DNA of 64,000 nt, taken from positions 3,660,501 through 3,724,500 of the forward strand of contig OY979720.1 of the NCBI GenBank assembly GCA_963855995.1. Direction: 5' to 3'. The DNA comes from Muricea muricata (taxonomy: Eukaryota > Cnidaria > Anthozoa > Malacalcyonacea > Plexauridae). The notes below the pieces were generated by a model, which did no database searches, was not told the origin of the DNA, and saw only the letters and a list, made by a program, of their open reading frames with translations. Below are positions 34,540 to 46,828 of the stretch, piece after piece. The translations under genes were made by a program, and so were the position numbers. The stretch's first letter is position 1; the number at the start of each line of letters is the position of its first letter.

Positions 34540-34716
34540 TGTTGAAAACAGGATGCAACAATGTTGTTGGGGCAACATTGTTCCTGGTTGTTAACGATAT
34601 TGTTCAGCATTGTTACACCTGGTTGCGGGTTGATTTAGGCTCAACAATATTGTTCAATGTCGTTAACTGCCAGGAACAATGTTGCCCCAACAACATTGTT
34701 GCATCCTGTTTTCAAC
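34540..34716. mobile_element. Palindromic MITE, 177 bp
   Basis: Arms of about 70 bp beginning TGTTGAAAACAGGATGCAAC read identically from both ends and run inward through GTTGTTGGGGCAACATTG. Ends are precise; I see no clear target duplication. Confidence 0.75.
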
Positions 34717-35957
34717 AGGATCTGATTTTTAGCCGTGTAATCAAATGTTCACTGCTCATGACCAGCTTACCAGGACGAGATACAGGATGGCTTTCACGTA
34801 TTGAAATTCATACTTTATGATTAATTAGCATAACTGCGTTATTTTTCTAAGGTATATTACAGTATACTTAAAAACTACAGTAAACGGTATTGAAGCAACG
34901 AGATCTTGATTTCTTTATATTAATAAAGACTTTAATTTCTTAACTTGTGGCATGAACGTACGACACCAAAATCATCCCTTATCTAATTCAGCCCCAACAA
35001 GCTTCAGTGACAAAGTTAAACGTCAGGTAAAATATACTATATGTAAGAGTTAATTACATACCTCGAATGAGGGATGTAGATGTACAAAAAGACCCCAGGA
35101 CCGTAGTCCTGAGAAGCTTTATACATTCTGATACTTGAGGTATTTAACTAACTTAATTTATGATCCAAGATTGTTTTAGAAGATTCTCATATCTTTCTTA
35201 CCTAATCAGTACTCAAGGTGTCTTAGTGCATATAAAATCCTCAGTACATTAAAGGAAACTTGACTTGATCACAAATTAAGAAGTAACATTACCCAATTGA
35301 GAAACCAAAAAATAAGCAATTTTTTCACCCCAGGTCTGTATAAGTCCTATAGGCTTTCAACTATATCAACTAGTTTTGTTGCTCAATGCTATAAAGCAAT
35401 CAAAATTGTCTTTCATCACAAAATCTACTGAATAGCAAGCAAATAATTGGACTTGCTACATATTTTTGTTTTAAAAAAGATATCACCTCATCTATTTTTT
35501 CACTGATTGTGTTCCATATATACATGTTTACATGACAGCTAGTATTGCATGTCATTTTGTTCAAGTATATATATGTATACTGTCACATGTAGTCCAGTTT
35601 TTTTGTACTAGCCATACAACTTATCATTTCTAAGGAAACATGTTATCTCGAGGCCACATTCAATATGCATATTTCAACCTGCAATTTCTGTCAAGGATTA
35701 CACCTCTAAATATGAACAAATAACTAGCTTGCTAATGAGCAAGAACAAAAATGCAGTCTGTTTATCAATAAGTAAAAGGGATAATAAACATATATTTGTG
35801 TTCACAGACCAACAATAAAAAATTTAAAAAATAATCCAAGAAAATGGACACAAGCCCTTCCTAAAATCAACAATCTCCCACTGTCATTGATAGGGTATTT
35901 TTCACCATGCTCATCATTAACAAAAAAACATTTCTATTAATTATAAGTTTGAATAAA

Positions 35958-37240
35958 TCATATTCCGGTATTTGTTATCATAAAAAATACAGCATTAATA
36001 ATGGGATAAGCATAAACTGATAGTACTTCAAAGGATACAACTCGAAGTCCTCTATCCATTGGGTTGATAATCATTAACCCTTTTGGTACATAGACAGTAG
36101 AGTTTTGTTCATCTACATATTCAGTCAACCTTTTCAAACACTATGTTGATGAAAAAAATGATGGCAACTCATTTTTTCATGTCATATTGCATTGAATAAT
36201 TTCAGTATGAATGCTTAGAACACTGTCTTTTAATTACCTTTTCATAGTGTGTTTCAAAACAAAGTAGGCTAAGATAGCCTGTTAAACAACCAAGACAATT
36301 CTCAAAATATGATGCAAAACCTATTCTTTCCGCTTCTTCCATTATTTCATTAATTCCATTCATTGTGTGTGAGAATGTCTGGGCATCAATCTAAAAATTA
36401 TTCAATTCAATTCCTCAAGTATCTGCACTAACATAAAACAATACATTTGCTTGCCCCCTATTCTCACACATTGAGGTTATCTGGGGTTAATAGCTCAGGT
36501 TGAGCTAATTACAAAGTTAATTGCTTAGTCAAGGTTATGTCACATGTAACTTTATTCATACTGAAGTACAACACTTATTCACTAATAAAAGTGACTTATC
36601 TCACTTTCAGTAATGAGAAGGAATGTTTCTTTTTCTTGCTTGTGTTAACACAGATAAAACAACAAGAAACACACAACTAGATTGGTTGCAATTTGGAACA
36701 AATGTTTGCATAAAGTTTGACCCCCGTTTCCAAAAGCATCAAGAGAAATATTGCCATATGTATGGCCTGTCAGAAATTGCCTTGAACTTTTACAAAGCTT
36801 ATTTACTTTCATAACATGGAGAGTAAAGCATATTTAAATTTTACAAACTATTGATGAAACAAAATGAAATTTATGAATATTTTCCAGTGAAGTTATCTGA
36901 AGTATAGGTTGAACATTTTTAGTTTTACATTCAGATTCTAAACTGAAAAACAGCCAGCTCCCAATACAGTAAACAATGCCTGCAATTCGTTGATATACGA
37001 ATTATTCATGAACTATGATGAACATTGAACATCAATAAGTCCAATAACACAAAGCAATCATACTGGACTGTGAAAATCATATTATAACGATATATGTAGC
37101 TAGTTTTATACACACAACTCTTTCAAAACAATACTTACCTTTCCTTGTAATTCAACTGGCATTTCAGTCATGAATTTACAATTTGTTCCCTGAGAATAAT
37201 CGCGTTGCACAAATACTTTCATGACAGTGTTTTGAGCCAT
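35958..37240 (-). CDS. GOLGA7-like: GOLGA7/ERF4-family palmitoyltransferase cofactor
   Basis: GOLGA7 (GCP16) partners a DHHC acyltransferase such as ZDHHC9 to palmitoylate Ras at the Golgi. Exons 37139-37240, 36238-36390 and 35958-36140 join in phase 0 to 145 residues (human 137). KVFVQRDYSQGTNCKF matches KVFIQRDYSSGTRCQF; exon 2 carries the cysteine-bearing ENCLGCLTGYLSLLCFETHY core, and exon 3 YVPKGLMIINPMDRGLRVV matches the APQGLLLTDPIERGLRVI region. After GLRVV the tail diverges to a hydrophobic stretch ending VFFMITNTGI instead of EITIYEDRG, so the last residues may be genuine divergence or a missed splice. The 5' flank has a perfect CRE. Confidence 0.92.
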
Positions 37241-37433
37241 GTTGTACGACGTTTACCGCGCTATATCGCGAAATAATGCCTTTTCAAGCAATACATATAT
37301 CTAAGAAACGTTTCAGGCTTGCAAAATACGTGAAATGTCAAAGAAAAAAGTGAAGGTATTATCCAGAAAAAACAAATATTATGAACAAACGAAAGCGATC
37401 TTTTCAGCAGCCATTTTGACAGAACTAAGCTGA

Positions 37434-37441
37434 TGACGTCA
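37434..37441. promoter_or_regulatory. CRE palindrome upstream of GOLGA7-like gene
   Basis: TGACGTCA lies 194 bases upstream of the ATG at 37240, with a YY1-like GCCATTTTG at 37410-37418 next to it. The pairing of both motifs at promoter distance supports a core promoter here; binding itself is inferred. Confidence 0.45.
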
Positions 37442-38646
37442 TAGCTGAAGGCGGTGTCTGTTAAACCAAGGGGGAGTGGAACAAATGTTAATATGCAATT
37501 TTTTCCCACAGTTGGCAATCTTGCTTGGCGAACCATATCGAACTCAATTTTGCTTCTCATAAGCTATTTTTAGATTTTTATTGCTTTTCTTTCCAGATTT
37601 ATTACTAAAGGTAACCAACCATACTTGCCCACCATCGGATGCCATCATGGCTTGGATGACTCCAAAGATGCCGTTTTGGTCAGGGGAAGGGGGGCTTTTG
37701 CATATACGAGGTGCCCTGTTAGACCGGGCTCACCGAGCAATTTAAGTAAAGCATGACAGATAATAAACAAAAAACATTTTAGTGAAGTTAATAGGTGTTC
37801 TACAACCATCCCCGATAAAGGTATACAAAAGACACAATGAATTTGGCCAAATTAAATATGATCGTAAAAGTGAAGACCAAAAAAACCGCTTTGTTGAACA
37901 ATCTCACGAGAACCTTTACTTTCACTTGGCCGGGAGAAAGTGAAGGTCCTGGATGACGAGGTTGCATGTTCGATAGAAACCAAATAAATCTGGAGTTCGC
38001 GTGGATGATTCGTCTCCCAAGGGTACAAAAGGTTTATTTTCAGGTCACAGAACGATACAATCACGAAATTAACCATTACCCCCCCCCCCTCATCACCCTA
38101 ATTACCGATTCAGAGAGGGTGTCACGAGATTGACGTTCCCGATCAGATTGGACTATACCTAACGAATTTGTCCCAATTGACTGATCATACTACCACAGCC
38201 TGATTCTCATAATGATCGGCGAGTCATTGTCGATAATCATTCAACGGTCGCCAGCGATGTCGCTTACATGCGAGAACCAAGCTTAATCCTGACTCACACT
38301 TGCCGCAACAATCGGGGATTTTCTCCTTCTTACGTATGTGAACGGATATGTGAGCAAAAATTACAAGTATGGGGCAAGTATTAGATTGCTTTTGCAATGG
38401 CATAGAATTTACTAAGTCACATGGGCCAGAAGTCATCTCGGATTCTTACGGCAACCAGGCTTCAAAGCCTGGTTCACACAGACTGTTCTGTGATAACCAA
38501 TTGTCTGTGGTAACTCAACAGTAAAAATCCTTTGTGGACGTTCTCCTTGAACGACCACCGACAATGAGTCCCCGACAGTCGCCGAGAGATGAAAACCAGG
38601 CTCAAAGAAAGCTATCGCGATCGCCTGAAAAAGGCTATATTCAGTT

Positions 38647-39113
38647 GTGCTTGTGAAACGAAAATTTGTCAAGTATTTTCTTGGTTGCATAGCGAAGATC
38701 ACTTGAAATCACAATATAACTTCTTTTCTAGAATTTTTGGAACTCCCCGTTTCTTGTCGAGATATTCTGCTTTCTTTCATATGAAATTAATACAACGTGT
38801 GACATCATTTTGCATAATTACTTTTGGAAAAGCTTCATATAGTGTACATAAATGAGGACGCATAGTGATTAATCATAGCTTACGCACGTACAACTGATAC
38901 AATTGCGGTTTCAGTTGTGTTCTATTATACATGCTATAAAATAGGCAATCTCACAGATACTCATGTAATTCAAAAAATGTCAGGACGGAAAACTAAAGTC
39001 TAATTTGGAATGACCTTACAAGATTCTACGAAAGAAGTTATATTGTGAATTTAAGTTATCATTCCAATGCAATCAAGAAAATATTTGAAAAAAAATTTGT
39101 TTCATAGGCACTT
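38647..39113. mobile_element. Diverged copy of the TTAA long-inverted-repeat element
   Basis: The arms match those of 46338-46828 (GTGCTT.TGAAACGAAA, ATCACTTGAAATCAC, AACTTCTTT, ATTTTTG.AACT) but with many substitutions. The right end reads CACT followed by TTAA, as in the younger copy. Non-coding. Confidence 0.65.
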
Positions 39114-39408
39114 TAAGGACGTACACGTACAAACTTTTTGATTTGACATGGTTACACTTATGACGACTACGACAGATGAATGCGTTCAAAATGTGCTCGT
39201 GCAGAGTTGGAAATTTAATGAAAAACCTTGCAAGACAATATTTATTAAAAAAAGAAGGCTGAACATTTAATTGAAAAATGATGGCAAAAGAGGCACTGTG
39301 TGTACAGCATGAATAAATATTTATGCGCATTCGCAATAGACATTCTATCTTGATAACAAGGGTGACTATTTCACATTATAAAAGCTAAACACGTCCGATT
39401 GTTTTTTT

Positions 39409-40110
39409 TTATGTTTTTCGTCGGGTAATATGATCGTATATGACCAGCTGTACATATTTAGGTGATTCTAAAGTAACCCGTGCTGAATTATCACCAGGAG
39501 ACGGCGCTTTTGGATCAACATTCAAAACCTTTCTGTCCCTCTTATTCTTGAACAACAGTCCGCTTGCGTTCTCGGCAATAACCTGATAGTTCGGTGTAGG
39601 ATTAGAGGTTGCAGTCTGTGTCTCCCAGTTGTAAAAGCTCAGATCAGAAGGTCTAGGTAGCAGCCTTTTGCGTCCACTGAAATACGGTTCAAAATCCTCG
39701 ATCTTCAGCCTGTGCGCATAGTCAATGTAGCCTGAGATCTCCTGACCGCGGGAATTTTTATCTCGTATGAATATAATTGAAGTCATTTTCCCGCTACGAT
39801 TTGCTTCTTCGCGTTGTGCGAGAGCTTTCAGAAAGGGATCTTTCAACTCTTTACCAAAACTAGCTAAAGTTTTTTGTTGACTTCGTTTCGACAACCGACT
39901 CGCTTCGGCTGCCTGTTTTCTCGCTTCAAATTCTTCACGCTTCAGAACTTCACCCGAGCCTCTGTAGCCAAGTTCAACCAGTTGTCTTGCAAGCTCTTCA
40001 TCTTCAAGGTAATAAAGATCGAGAGGTGTTATTTGACTGTCCAGAAAGTCCTCGTAAGTTGAAAATTCCGTCACGATATTGTCCGTCGCTCCTACTGTTT
40101 CGTCCTCCAT
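39409..40110 (-). CDS. CFAP299: Cilia- and flagella-associated protein 299, intronless
   Basis: A 233-residue protein, the same length as human CFAP299 (C4orf22), alignable end to end: [88 protein letters not shown], and the terminal [14 protein letters not shown]299 is tied to ciliated cells and spermatogenesis; its biochemical role is not established. There is a single uninterrupted frame from ATG to stop, unusual among the intron-rich neighbours, so a retrocopy or complete intron loss is possible. It shows no sign of decay. Confidence 0.96.
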   Translation of the reverse strand: MEDETVGATDNIVTEFSTYEDFLDSQITPLDLYYLEDEELARQLVELGYRGSGEVLKREEFEARKQAAEASRLSKRSQQKTLASFGKELKDPFLKALAQREEANRSGKMTSIIFIRDKNSRGQEISGYIDYAHRLKIEDFEPYFSGRKRLLPRPSDLSFYNWETQTATSNPTPNYQVIAENASGLLFKNKRDRKVLNVDPKAPSPGDNSARVTLESPKYVQLVIYDHITRRKT

Positions 40111-42102
40111 TTTGTTTTTCGTTTCGTTGTCATGGAAATACGACAGCTCACGACCACTCCCGACATTTGCCGAACATGGTCTCGCTTGAGGCTAAACAGG
40201 GGGGCATAAAGTTGTCGGAAGGAAAATACCGCTCCTACTTTGCAATGTCAAGCAACAAAGTCTTTCCGGCAAATAGTGTAAAATTTTCTCACATAATGAA
40301 CACATGACAAACGCATCCTGTTAATCAGGCTTCTCTTGCCAACGGAAAATGCTTGACTTTTTTTGTCACTAATTTAAAGTGATTAATTTTTAAATTTATC
40401 AAATTTCATTATGCAAAGCAGGCTATACGGGGAAAATATGTTACGTAGATAAGACCTATCTTAGTCAATTTACAGACTAAGCCTCCATCCAGATGGATGA
40501 CATCCTGAAAGACAACGCGACATCCATTTCTTTTCTACGTGCCCATAAAATCACCCACGCCTAAACTACGTGCCCATAAAATCACCCACGCCTAAACTAT
40601 GGTTGTTTTTCTCATTAACGATAAGAATTTCTTATGGGATAAGATGGAAAGATTTTATAAACGAGTACTACCGGTTTGCGCTATCTACGTTATCACAGGC
40701 GCACGAGAAGGGACAATTTGAAGAAGAACACCATTTTGCCGAAAACAGATAATATCGCTGATATGGAGCGCATGAGAGGGCATGCTCTCTGGAGAATTTG
40801 ATATTTTAACACCGACAAGGCAATTTGTCCACGGCGTTTTGCGTGACACTTTATTTACTCTAAAACTTTGCTCCGAGTACATATTGCCTGGCGACTTTGC
40901 AGTGTTAGCCTTAAAATTACTGCTATTGCTTCTGTCAAAACTAGGGGCTCCCCCTATCCCCTCCCCCAGCTTCGTACACAAATCTTTATTATGATCGCTC
41001 TAGTCGTGCTAAAAACCTAAGTGAAAACTAGCTTGATTTTATAATCACGCTCAGATTGTTCCCCGAAGCTTCGTGGCTAATGCAGCAGACTCTGCAAACA
41101 TGAAAACAGGTTTTTCTTGGCCAGCCGTTGCGTGTTGTGACTATATTGCCCTAAATGTCGTTGCAAACGATGTGCCGTGTCCTGGTGACAGTCCACATCA
41201 CACGCCCACAAATGGTTTGTAATGTTTAGGTGAGCTTCGTGTAGGTATGACAACCTTGAAAAAAGAGCCTCTTGAACTCAGCTCTTTGTTTAAACAGGGA
41301 AGTATTTGTATTAATCGAGAAAAGCATAGACCAATGCCAAGCTTTCTTCCTATCCTTTGAAATAAATTTCTTGAAATCATTGCACGAATAAAATTATATA
41401 TCAAAATAACAATAAAATGTATTATAAAGCCATAAAACGAATCATTTCAACGAGGATCACTGTTAAACAGGTGGAAAATTATCGTTTTGGTCAATGACGT
41501 CATACATATATATTATATCATCCGGTTACCTTGGAACGAAGTTCAATGCCAATCAAGGGCACCTTTCGTGTTCTAATTTCAATTAGAATAAATCACATAC
41601 GTTTTGGGAAAAAATAAAGAAGAATTGATACCCTTGGGCTTAAAGAGGTATTAAATTTTGAACCGAAAACAATCAGAGAAAATATTTTAGTATAGGAAAA
41701 TTATTTCCACTGGGTTTACGTAATATTGACAGAACCCCACAGCTGATTGGCCAATATTGATGTCGCTGGGCAACCGAGTCTCGTGATTCCGCGGGTAAGG
41801 TTGGATATCAAAACAATAACAAACCCGAAGCAAAATTTTTACGTTAATTTTGTTCGAAGCTGTTGGCATTTAGAAATCTCCGACAAAATACGAAATAAAA
41901 AAGGTTGAACAAGATTTACACTTGATGTATTCTGAGTGGAGAGTAAAAACGGTACGGAGACTCTCCTAAATGAATGAGCTTAGCAAGAATACAGACATAT
42001 TTCGCGGGTTTTGTGCTATTCCCCTGAGACCATCGCGGGGTTTTGTACGAAGTTGAAGGCAAATAAATGTAGTTTAACTCCAGTTTTTTGTTCAATTTTT
42101 AG
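40111..42102. other. Divergent spacer between CFAP299 (-) and CREBRF (+)
   Basis: Should contain promoters for both genes and the CREBRF 5' exon. A two-copy 31-bp direct repeat lies at 40535-40596. A candidate CREBRF first coding exon is 41925-41942 (MYSEWR, followed by GTAAAA, phase 0), not strongly supported. Nothing else is recognisable. Confidence 0.5.
40535..40596. repeat. Direct duplication of 31 bp
   Basis: The block starting CTACGTGCCCATAAAATCAC and ending CCTAAA is present twice, head to tail and identical, about 430 bp upstream of the CFAP299 start. Confidence 0.85.
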
Positions 42103-45100
42103 CCTGCTTGGGAAGGCGATATTTTTGGAAGATTAACACCACCTCCAGAAGACATAATTGAAATGGAACAAGGGTTTTTTAACTTTCCAGCCAACATCTT
42201 TGGAGAACAATCATACTGTGATGAGTCTGGCGATACTGAGGAGGAAAACATGCTTTTAAATCTGGAATTCGATACAATATGTCCGCGTGAGTTTGTTGGA
42301 TACAAGAGCGGGCCTACTTTAGCAGAACTAAATGATACTAGATCACGTTCTCCGCTTATAAACCCCGAAATGAAACGACTTCACCAGGTGGCAATTTTAA
42401 CAGTGGCCGATACAGAGGAAGAAGAGCCTATGTGCGAGAGTTCATCGAAGACACAAAGCAGTTCTGTGTTAGAACAACAACTGAGAACACAGCAATCGGT
42501 TAGTGTATATCATGAACAACACTTGCCGAGCCATAGCAAATGCAGTGCACCAGTGTCATCGACTGTCAATAGATCTGAAAGTATTCTCATTCCTAAGAAA
42601 CTTGCGCAAAGTGTTTGTCTATCTCCCCCTTCCCCGCAGGACAAAAAACCCTTGTTCCAAGACAGAAAACCGTTTGAACATTTTTACCATTCACAAAGCA
42701 ATCAACAGCATTTCAGTGCACCACAGTTTGGGGCAAATTATCCAACTCCTAGAGTTGAGAAAACTGCCTCGAGTTACTCTGCAGAAATCATTTCGAACTC
42801 TCAGCCATCACAACAACAAGAATCTGAAACATCTGCCTCGCTTGAGCAGGTAGCGAGTCGTGCGGCTTCGAACACATACCAAAATGAAAACTGCGACGAA
42901 AGCGATGATGATGATGAGATAGACAGCGAAGCTGAAGATATTGAGGATGAATATTGTCCTTTTCTAAAAGAAGGCAAAGGACAAGCGAGAAGAAAAGGCC
43001 GGAAAAGCGAAAGTGAGGATATGGTACCAAATCCATCAAAATTATTACACATAGGCCGAGAGTTGGACAGACTGAACAAAATTATAAGTTCATTAAAACC
43101 TATCAACGAAGTTCCACAACATTCCCGAGGGCGATCAAGAAGAGAGAAAAATAAGCTTGCTTCAAGGTATGTAAACAAGGCAGATCATTATTCATGAGCT
43201 GCCTATTGAGCTGAACCGGATGTTGTTGGCTTTACTTTTAGAGATTTTGCCCACAAAATAGCTTCTTTCAATTGTGTAAAGATAAAGAATAAATCAATAT
43301 TCTCGAAGTGTAGCTCTTATACCATGTTCTGCGATTGAATTGCTACATTTTCGGAGATTAGAACATTCCAACGCGACATTAAGAAGGATAGAACTCCCAT
43401 AGAATGGCTTACATTTTTCCCGCGGAATTTGGAGAATAAAACGAAGTAAAACCAACAGTTCTGACGAGGAAATTTGATAGATGGTACTTCTTAAAATGAA
43501 AATATTCTGTAAAAAAGTATGCATATCCTTTTACCATGGTTCCCTACATCAATACATAAAATAAAATGAACATTTTTTCACATCAGTGTTGCGCAAATAG
43601 TTGTTCCCCTCAAGCTAAAGAATTAAAAAAATTCAACGTAGACCGTAGAATATATATCGTGGACTTATAGAGCAACGGTTGGTAGGCAAATGTTACATAA
43701 ACATGGCAATATATAGGTCTCAACCTGCAACATCGGTAAACAAACTGTGTTGTTTTCTGATGCGCGCGTAAACATTAAGCTTTAAAAGGTTGAGGATTAA
43801 ACAAGCTCACGTCAGCGCTAACCTTAGCTGAAACTTCTACTGATCCAGAAAAGGTTTCTGGAAAAAATGCTTCCAGATTGATAAATCCCTGAACGCAGGA
43901 AGTTACTTATGCTTTGAAGCTTTCCGCTAACAAATAATGGTTGAAGGTAGAACAGAAAAATATAGTGCCTAGTTGTATTGAGTATAAACTATCATAAGTA
44001 TATAAAGTATCAAGCCAGAACATTTCGGGAAAACCCTTCAAGTAATAAATATTTACTTTGTTAATTAAGTATGTCGATACTTTCATTTAATGCTTAACAT
44101 TTTTAACGATATTTAATCTCCCGCATAATTTCTGAAGTTCAGACTTAGAAATTATTGCACAGAAAAACTGTATCTGAAAAAGTCATGATTTTCAGAGACT
44201 GAGGTTTTTGTGATCGAAAAATTTCTTAAATCCGAATTCACAAATGTCTATTCTAAATTTTTATGTGCGGTATTTAAGAAAGCATCAATCAACAAGCAAC
44301 AGTTACGTAACGCAATCAAGCAACAGTTACGTAACGCGGTTCAAATTTCGCATTCCATTTTCTGAAGAAAACGTGATAAGAACGGCACGATTAAGCATAA
44401 TGCAGGCCATGTTTTCAAGTGCACGGATATGAAAGAAAGTCACACTTAAATACATATTTCAAGTGGATATATTTTTCATTTAGAGCATTATGTAACAATT
44501 TACAGTTTTAATAGATCTGCTTTGTTCCTTTCTATCGATGGTGTTTATTCTTATTTCACATAGGTTATGTCATAGCAATTTATCATGGCGTTTTAAAATT
44601 AAATATTTGTATATCAGTGATTGTTTCAATACATGATTTGCATATAATAAGTCTTTGCAAATAAAAAGCTTTCACCATAACAGTAGCTTGTTAAAACAAT
44701 ACTTTAGCAACACAACACAGATAAGATGTGGACAGCCATGCAAGTATTTGCTCACATTCAGTGCCTGTACACAGGTTAAAAACAATGGGGCCCAAAGAAC
44801 ACGCTAAGACCAGAACTGGACAGTTCAGTAACATTACTAGATCCAATCACACCTTACTCCTCATCAGATCATTTTCAGCTCACATTTCAAAGACACTATA
44901 GTCAATCACTACAAAGCAATATAAGAGAAATTTCAAGTATGGATGTTCAGCATCACAGCTAGCTAGCCTGGTAACCACTATGCAAATACTTTAATGTGTT
45001 CAGGACTGTAAAAACAATCAATTCTAAAAAAATTAATGATATATGATAATAAATTGTCAATTTGTTATGGCACCTTGGGTGTTGTATATATACCAAAAGT

Positions 45101-45975
45101 ACTCTCCTCCCTAGCTGGCAAACTAAACATGGCCCAATACCATTTAGCAGGAGAACTTCCTTTCAAGAGAAAGTTATTTTGTTCATATTTAATACTATGT
45201 TCATGTTTGCCATTGTTCATGCTATACTATGTTCATGTTTGCCATTTTATTCATGTTTAATACTTGTCCCCTTTTTCAGAGCATGTAGACTGAAGAAAAA
45301 GCAACAGCATGAAGCCAATAAAGTCAAACTACATGGCCTCCAAAGTGAACAAGGTTTGTTTACTTTACACTTGGATCTGGGGTAAAATATTGATTCACAT
45401 GAGCATTGAAGAAAGCATTCAAAAGAGATATGTTTTCAAAGTTTTTAAATTTATGCTGTAATACACATTGCTATATCAGTTGCAACTAACATACTCTGAA
45501 TAATTTTATAAACCCATAATGTGATAAGTTATGTACATAGGCTCTTGTATATAACTTATCACATCATAGGTCTACTGAGTTTCTTTTAAGAAAGGTAACA
45601 CATTCTTTACCCTGTGTATCTTCCCTTTTAGAAAATCTGATATTCATAATTAATGACATGAAAAGTGCAATTGTAAATCGAGCACACTATCCCAGAAAGC
45701 CTGGCAGCCCATTAAATGAAAAGTTCAAAGGCATGGCTAAAAAAGCTTTTGGTGAGTAAATATCCTGTACATGTGCTGTTGTATTAGAATTGATTCTTGC
45801 TGCTGTAGAATGTATTAGAGTGTTTCTAATGGCACACTTTTTATGGCATAATTTTCTCAATTTAGCTCAACAAATTGCTGGCCACACGACAGAATTCGTA
45901 CGAGAAGTACTTCACGAGGTTGCAAGGGGCAATAAAACTGGTGGACTGGTTTTATCTGACGCTCAGAGATCATAA
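42103..45975 (+). CDS. CREBRF: CREB3 regulatory factor (REPTOR-type bZIP protein)
   Basis: A bZIP transcription regulator; vertebrate CREBRF modulates CREB3 and metabolism, and the fly relative REPTOR is a TORC1 target. Exons 42103-43166, 45280-45353, 45632-45751 and 45866-45975 join in phase to 455 residues; a short 5' exon is missing or is 41925-41942. GPTLAELND matches the TPTLAQLNS region, followed by a low-complexity S/Q-rich middle and an acidic patch (ESDDDDEIDSEAED). NPSKLLHIGRELDRLNKIIS, SRREKNKLASRACRLKKKQ (basic region, split by intron 43167-45279) and EANKVKLHGL form the DNA-binding and zipper part. The C-terminal TTEFVREVLHEVARGNKTGG matches TSEFVNQVLEKTAEGNPTGG of vertebrates. 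Confidence 0.93.
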
Positions 45976-46337
45976 GTTAGGACTCTTGTGTAATGTGCGT
46001 GCAGTCTGAATAATTCATAACTAGCAACTAGTTTAGATTACGTTTCCAAAGGAAATACATTAATATGGTATAAGCAAATTAATTAATATTAATACAGTAT
46101 ATATAGGAAGTATATATGAGTGGCTATCTCACATATATTGCACCAATAGTATTCACAATACAACACTGCACTTAACAATGTTAACCAATGTCAAATATGT
46201 AGAGCAATAATAAAAACGTTGAGATGGACTTTCACATGTATTCAATCTTGACTCTACAGTACTGACTTGCTTCCCATGTGTGACAAATCTTAAGTAACTT
46301 GCTATTGGTAAACTAGGCTTCACATGTGACAAGTTAA

Positions 46338-46828
46338 AAGTGCTTATGAAACGAAATTTTCTGCGACAATTTTCTTATTGCATTAGAAAGATCAGTTAAA
46401 ATCACTGTATAACTTCTTTGATAGAATTTTTGTAACTGCCTTACTTTTCGAGATATTCAATTTTATTTGATTTGAAAATTACCTAACCAGTGACGTCATA
46501 CTGCGACTGTTAGATTGCTTATTTTGTAGCATATAATAGTGGAAAATAACTAAAACTACGCTTACATGTGTGTAGGCTATGTTTAACATCCAGACCTGGG
46601 TATTTAGGTGTTATATCTTGAGTACTTTTTAAATTAATTCAGCTTTTTTGAAAAGTGATTATGCAGTATGACGTCACTGGTTAGGTAATTTTCAAATCAA
46701 ATAAAATTGAATATCTCGAAAAGTAAGGCAGTTACAAAAATTCTATCAAAGAAGTTATACAGTGATTTTAACTGATCTTTCCAATGCAATAAGAAAATTG
46801 TTGGAGAAAATTTCGTTTCATAAGCACT
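46338..46828. mobile_element. Long-inverted-repeat element flanked by TTAA, about 490 bp
   Basis: Arms of about 170 bp, beginning AAGTGCTTATGAAACGAAAT, are nearly identical in inverted orientation up to GTGACGTCATACTGC near the centre. TTAA flanks both ends (46334-46337, 46829-46832), with one extra A at the left end. The TTAA target resembles that of the Kolobok element in mTOR, but the terminal sequences differ, so a direct relation is not shown. A degraded copy is at 38647-39113. Confidence 0.8.

Larger units (their letters stand above)
31942..35957. other. Repeat-rich spacer between ABCD and the GOLGA7-like gene
   Basis: Upstream of ABCD and downstream of the GOLGA7-like gene. It contains hAT-like TAA(C)GAAGTA debris (33000-33570), a long foldback (33953-34490), a 177-bp palindromic element (34540-34716), and at its right end the 3' UTR of the next gene. 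A minus-strand frame at 32206-32430 faintly recalls the C-terminus of a retroelement reverse-transcriptase protein but is too short to call. Confidence 0.55.
37241..39408. other. Spacer between GOLGA7-like gene and CFAP299
   Basis: Contains the GOLGA7 promoter region, a C9 run near 38081 and an old TTAA-type inverted-repeat element (38647-39113). The scattered open frames show no recognisable protein. Confidence 0.5.
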
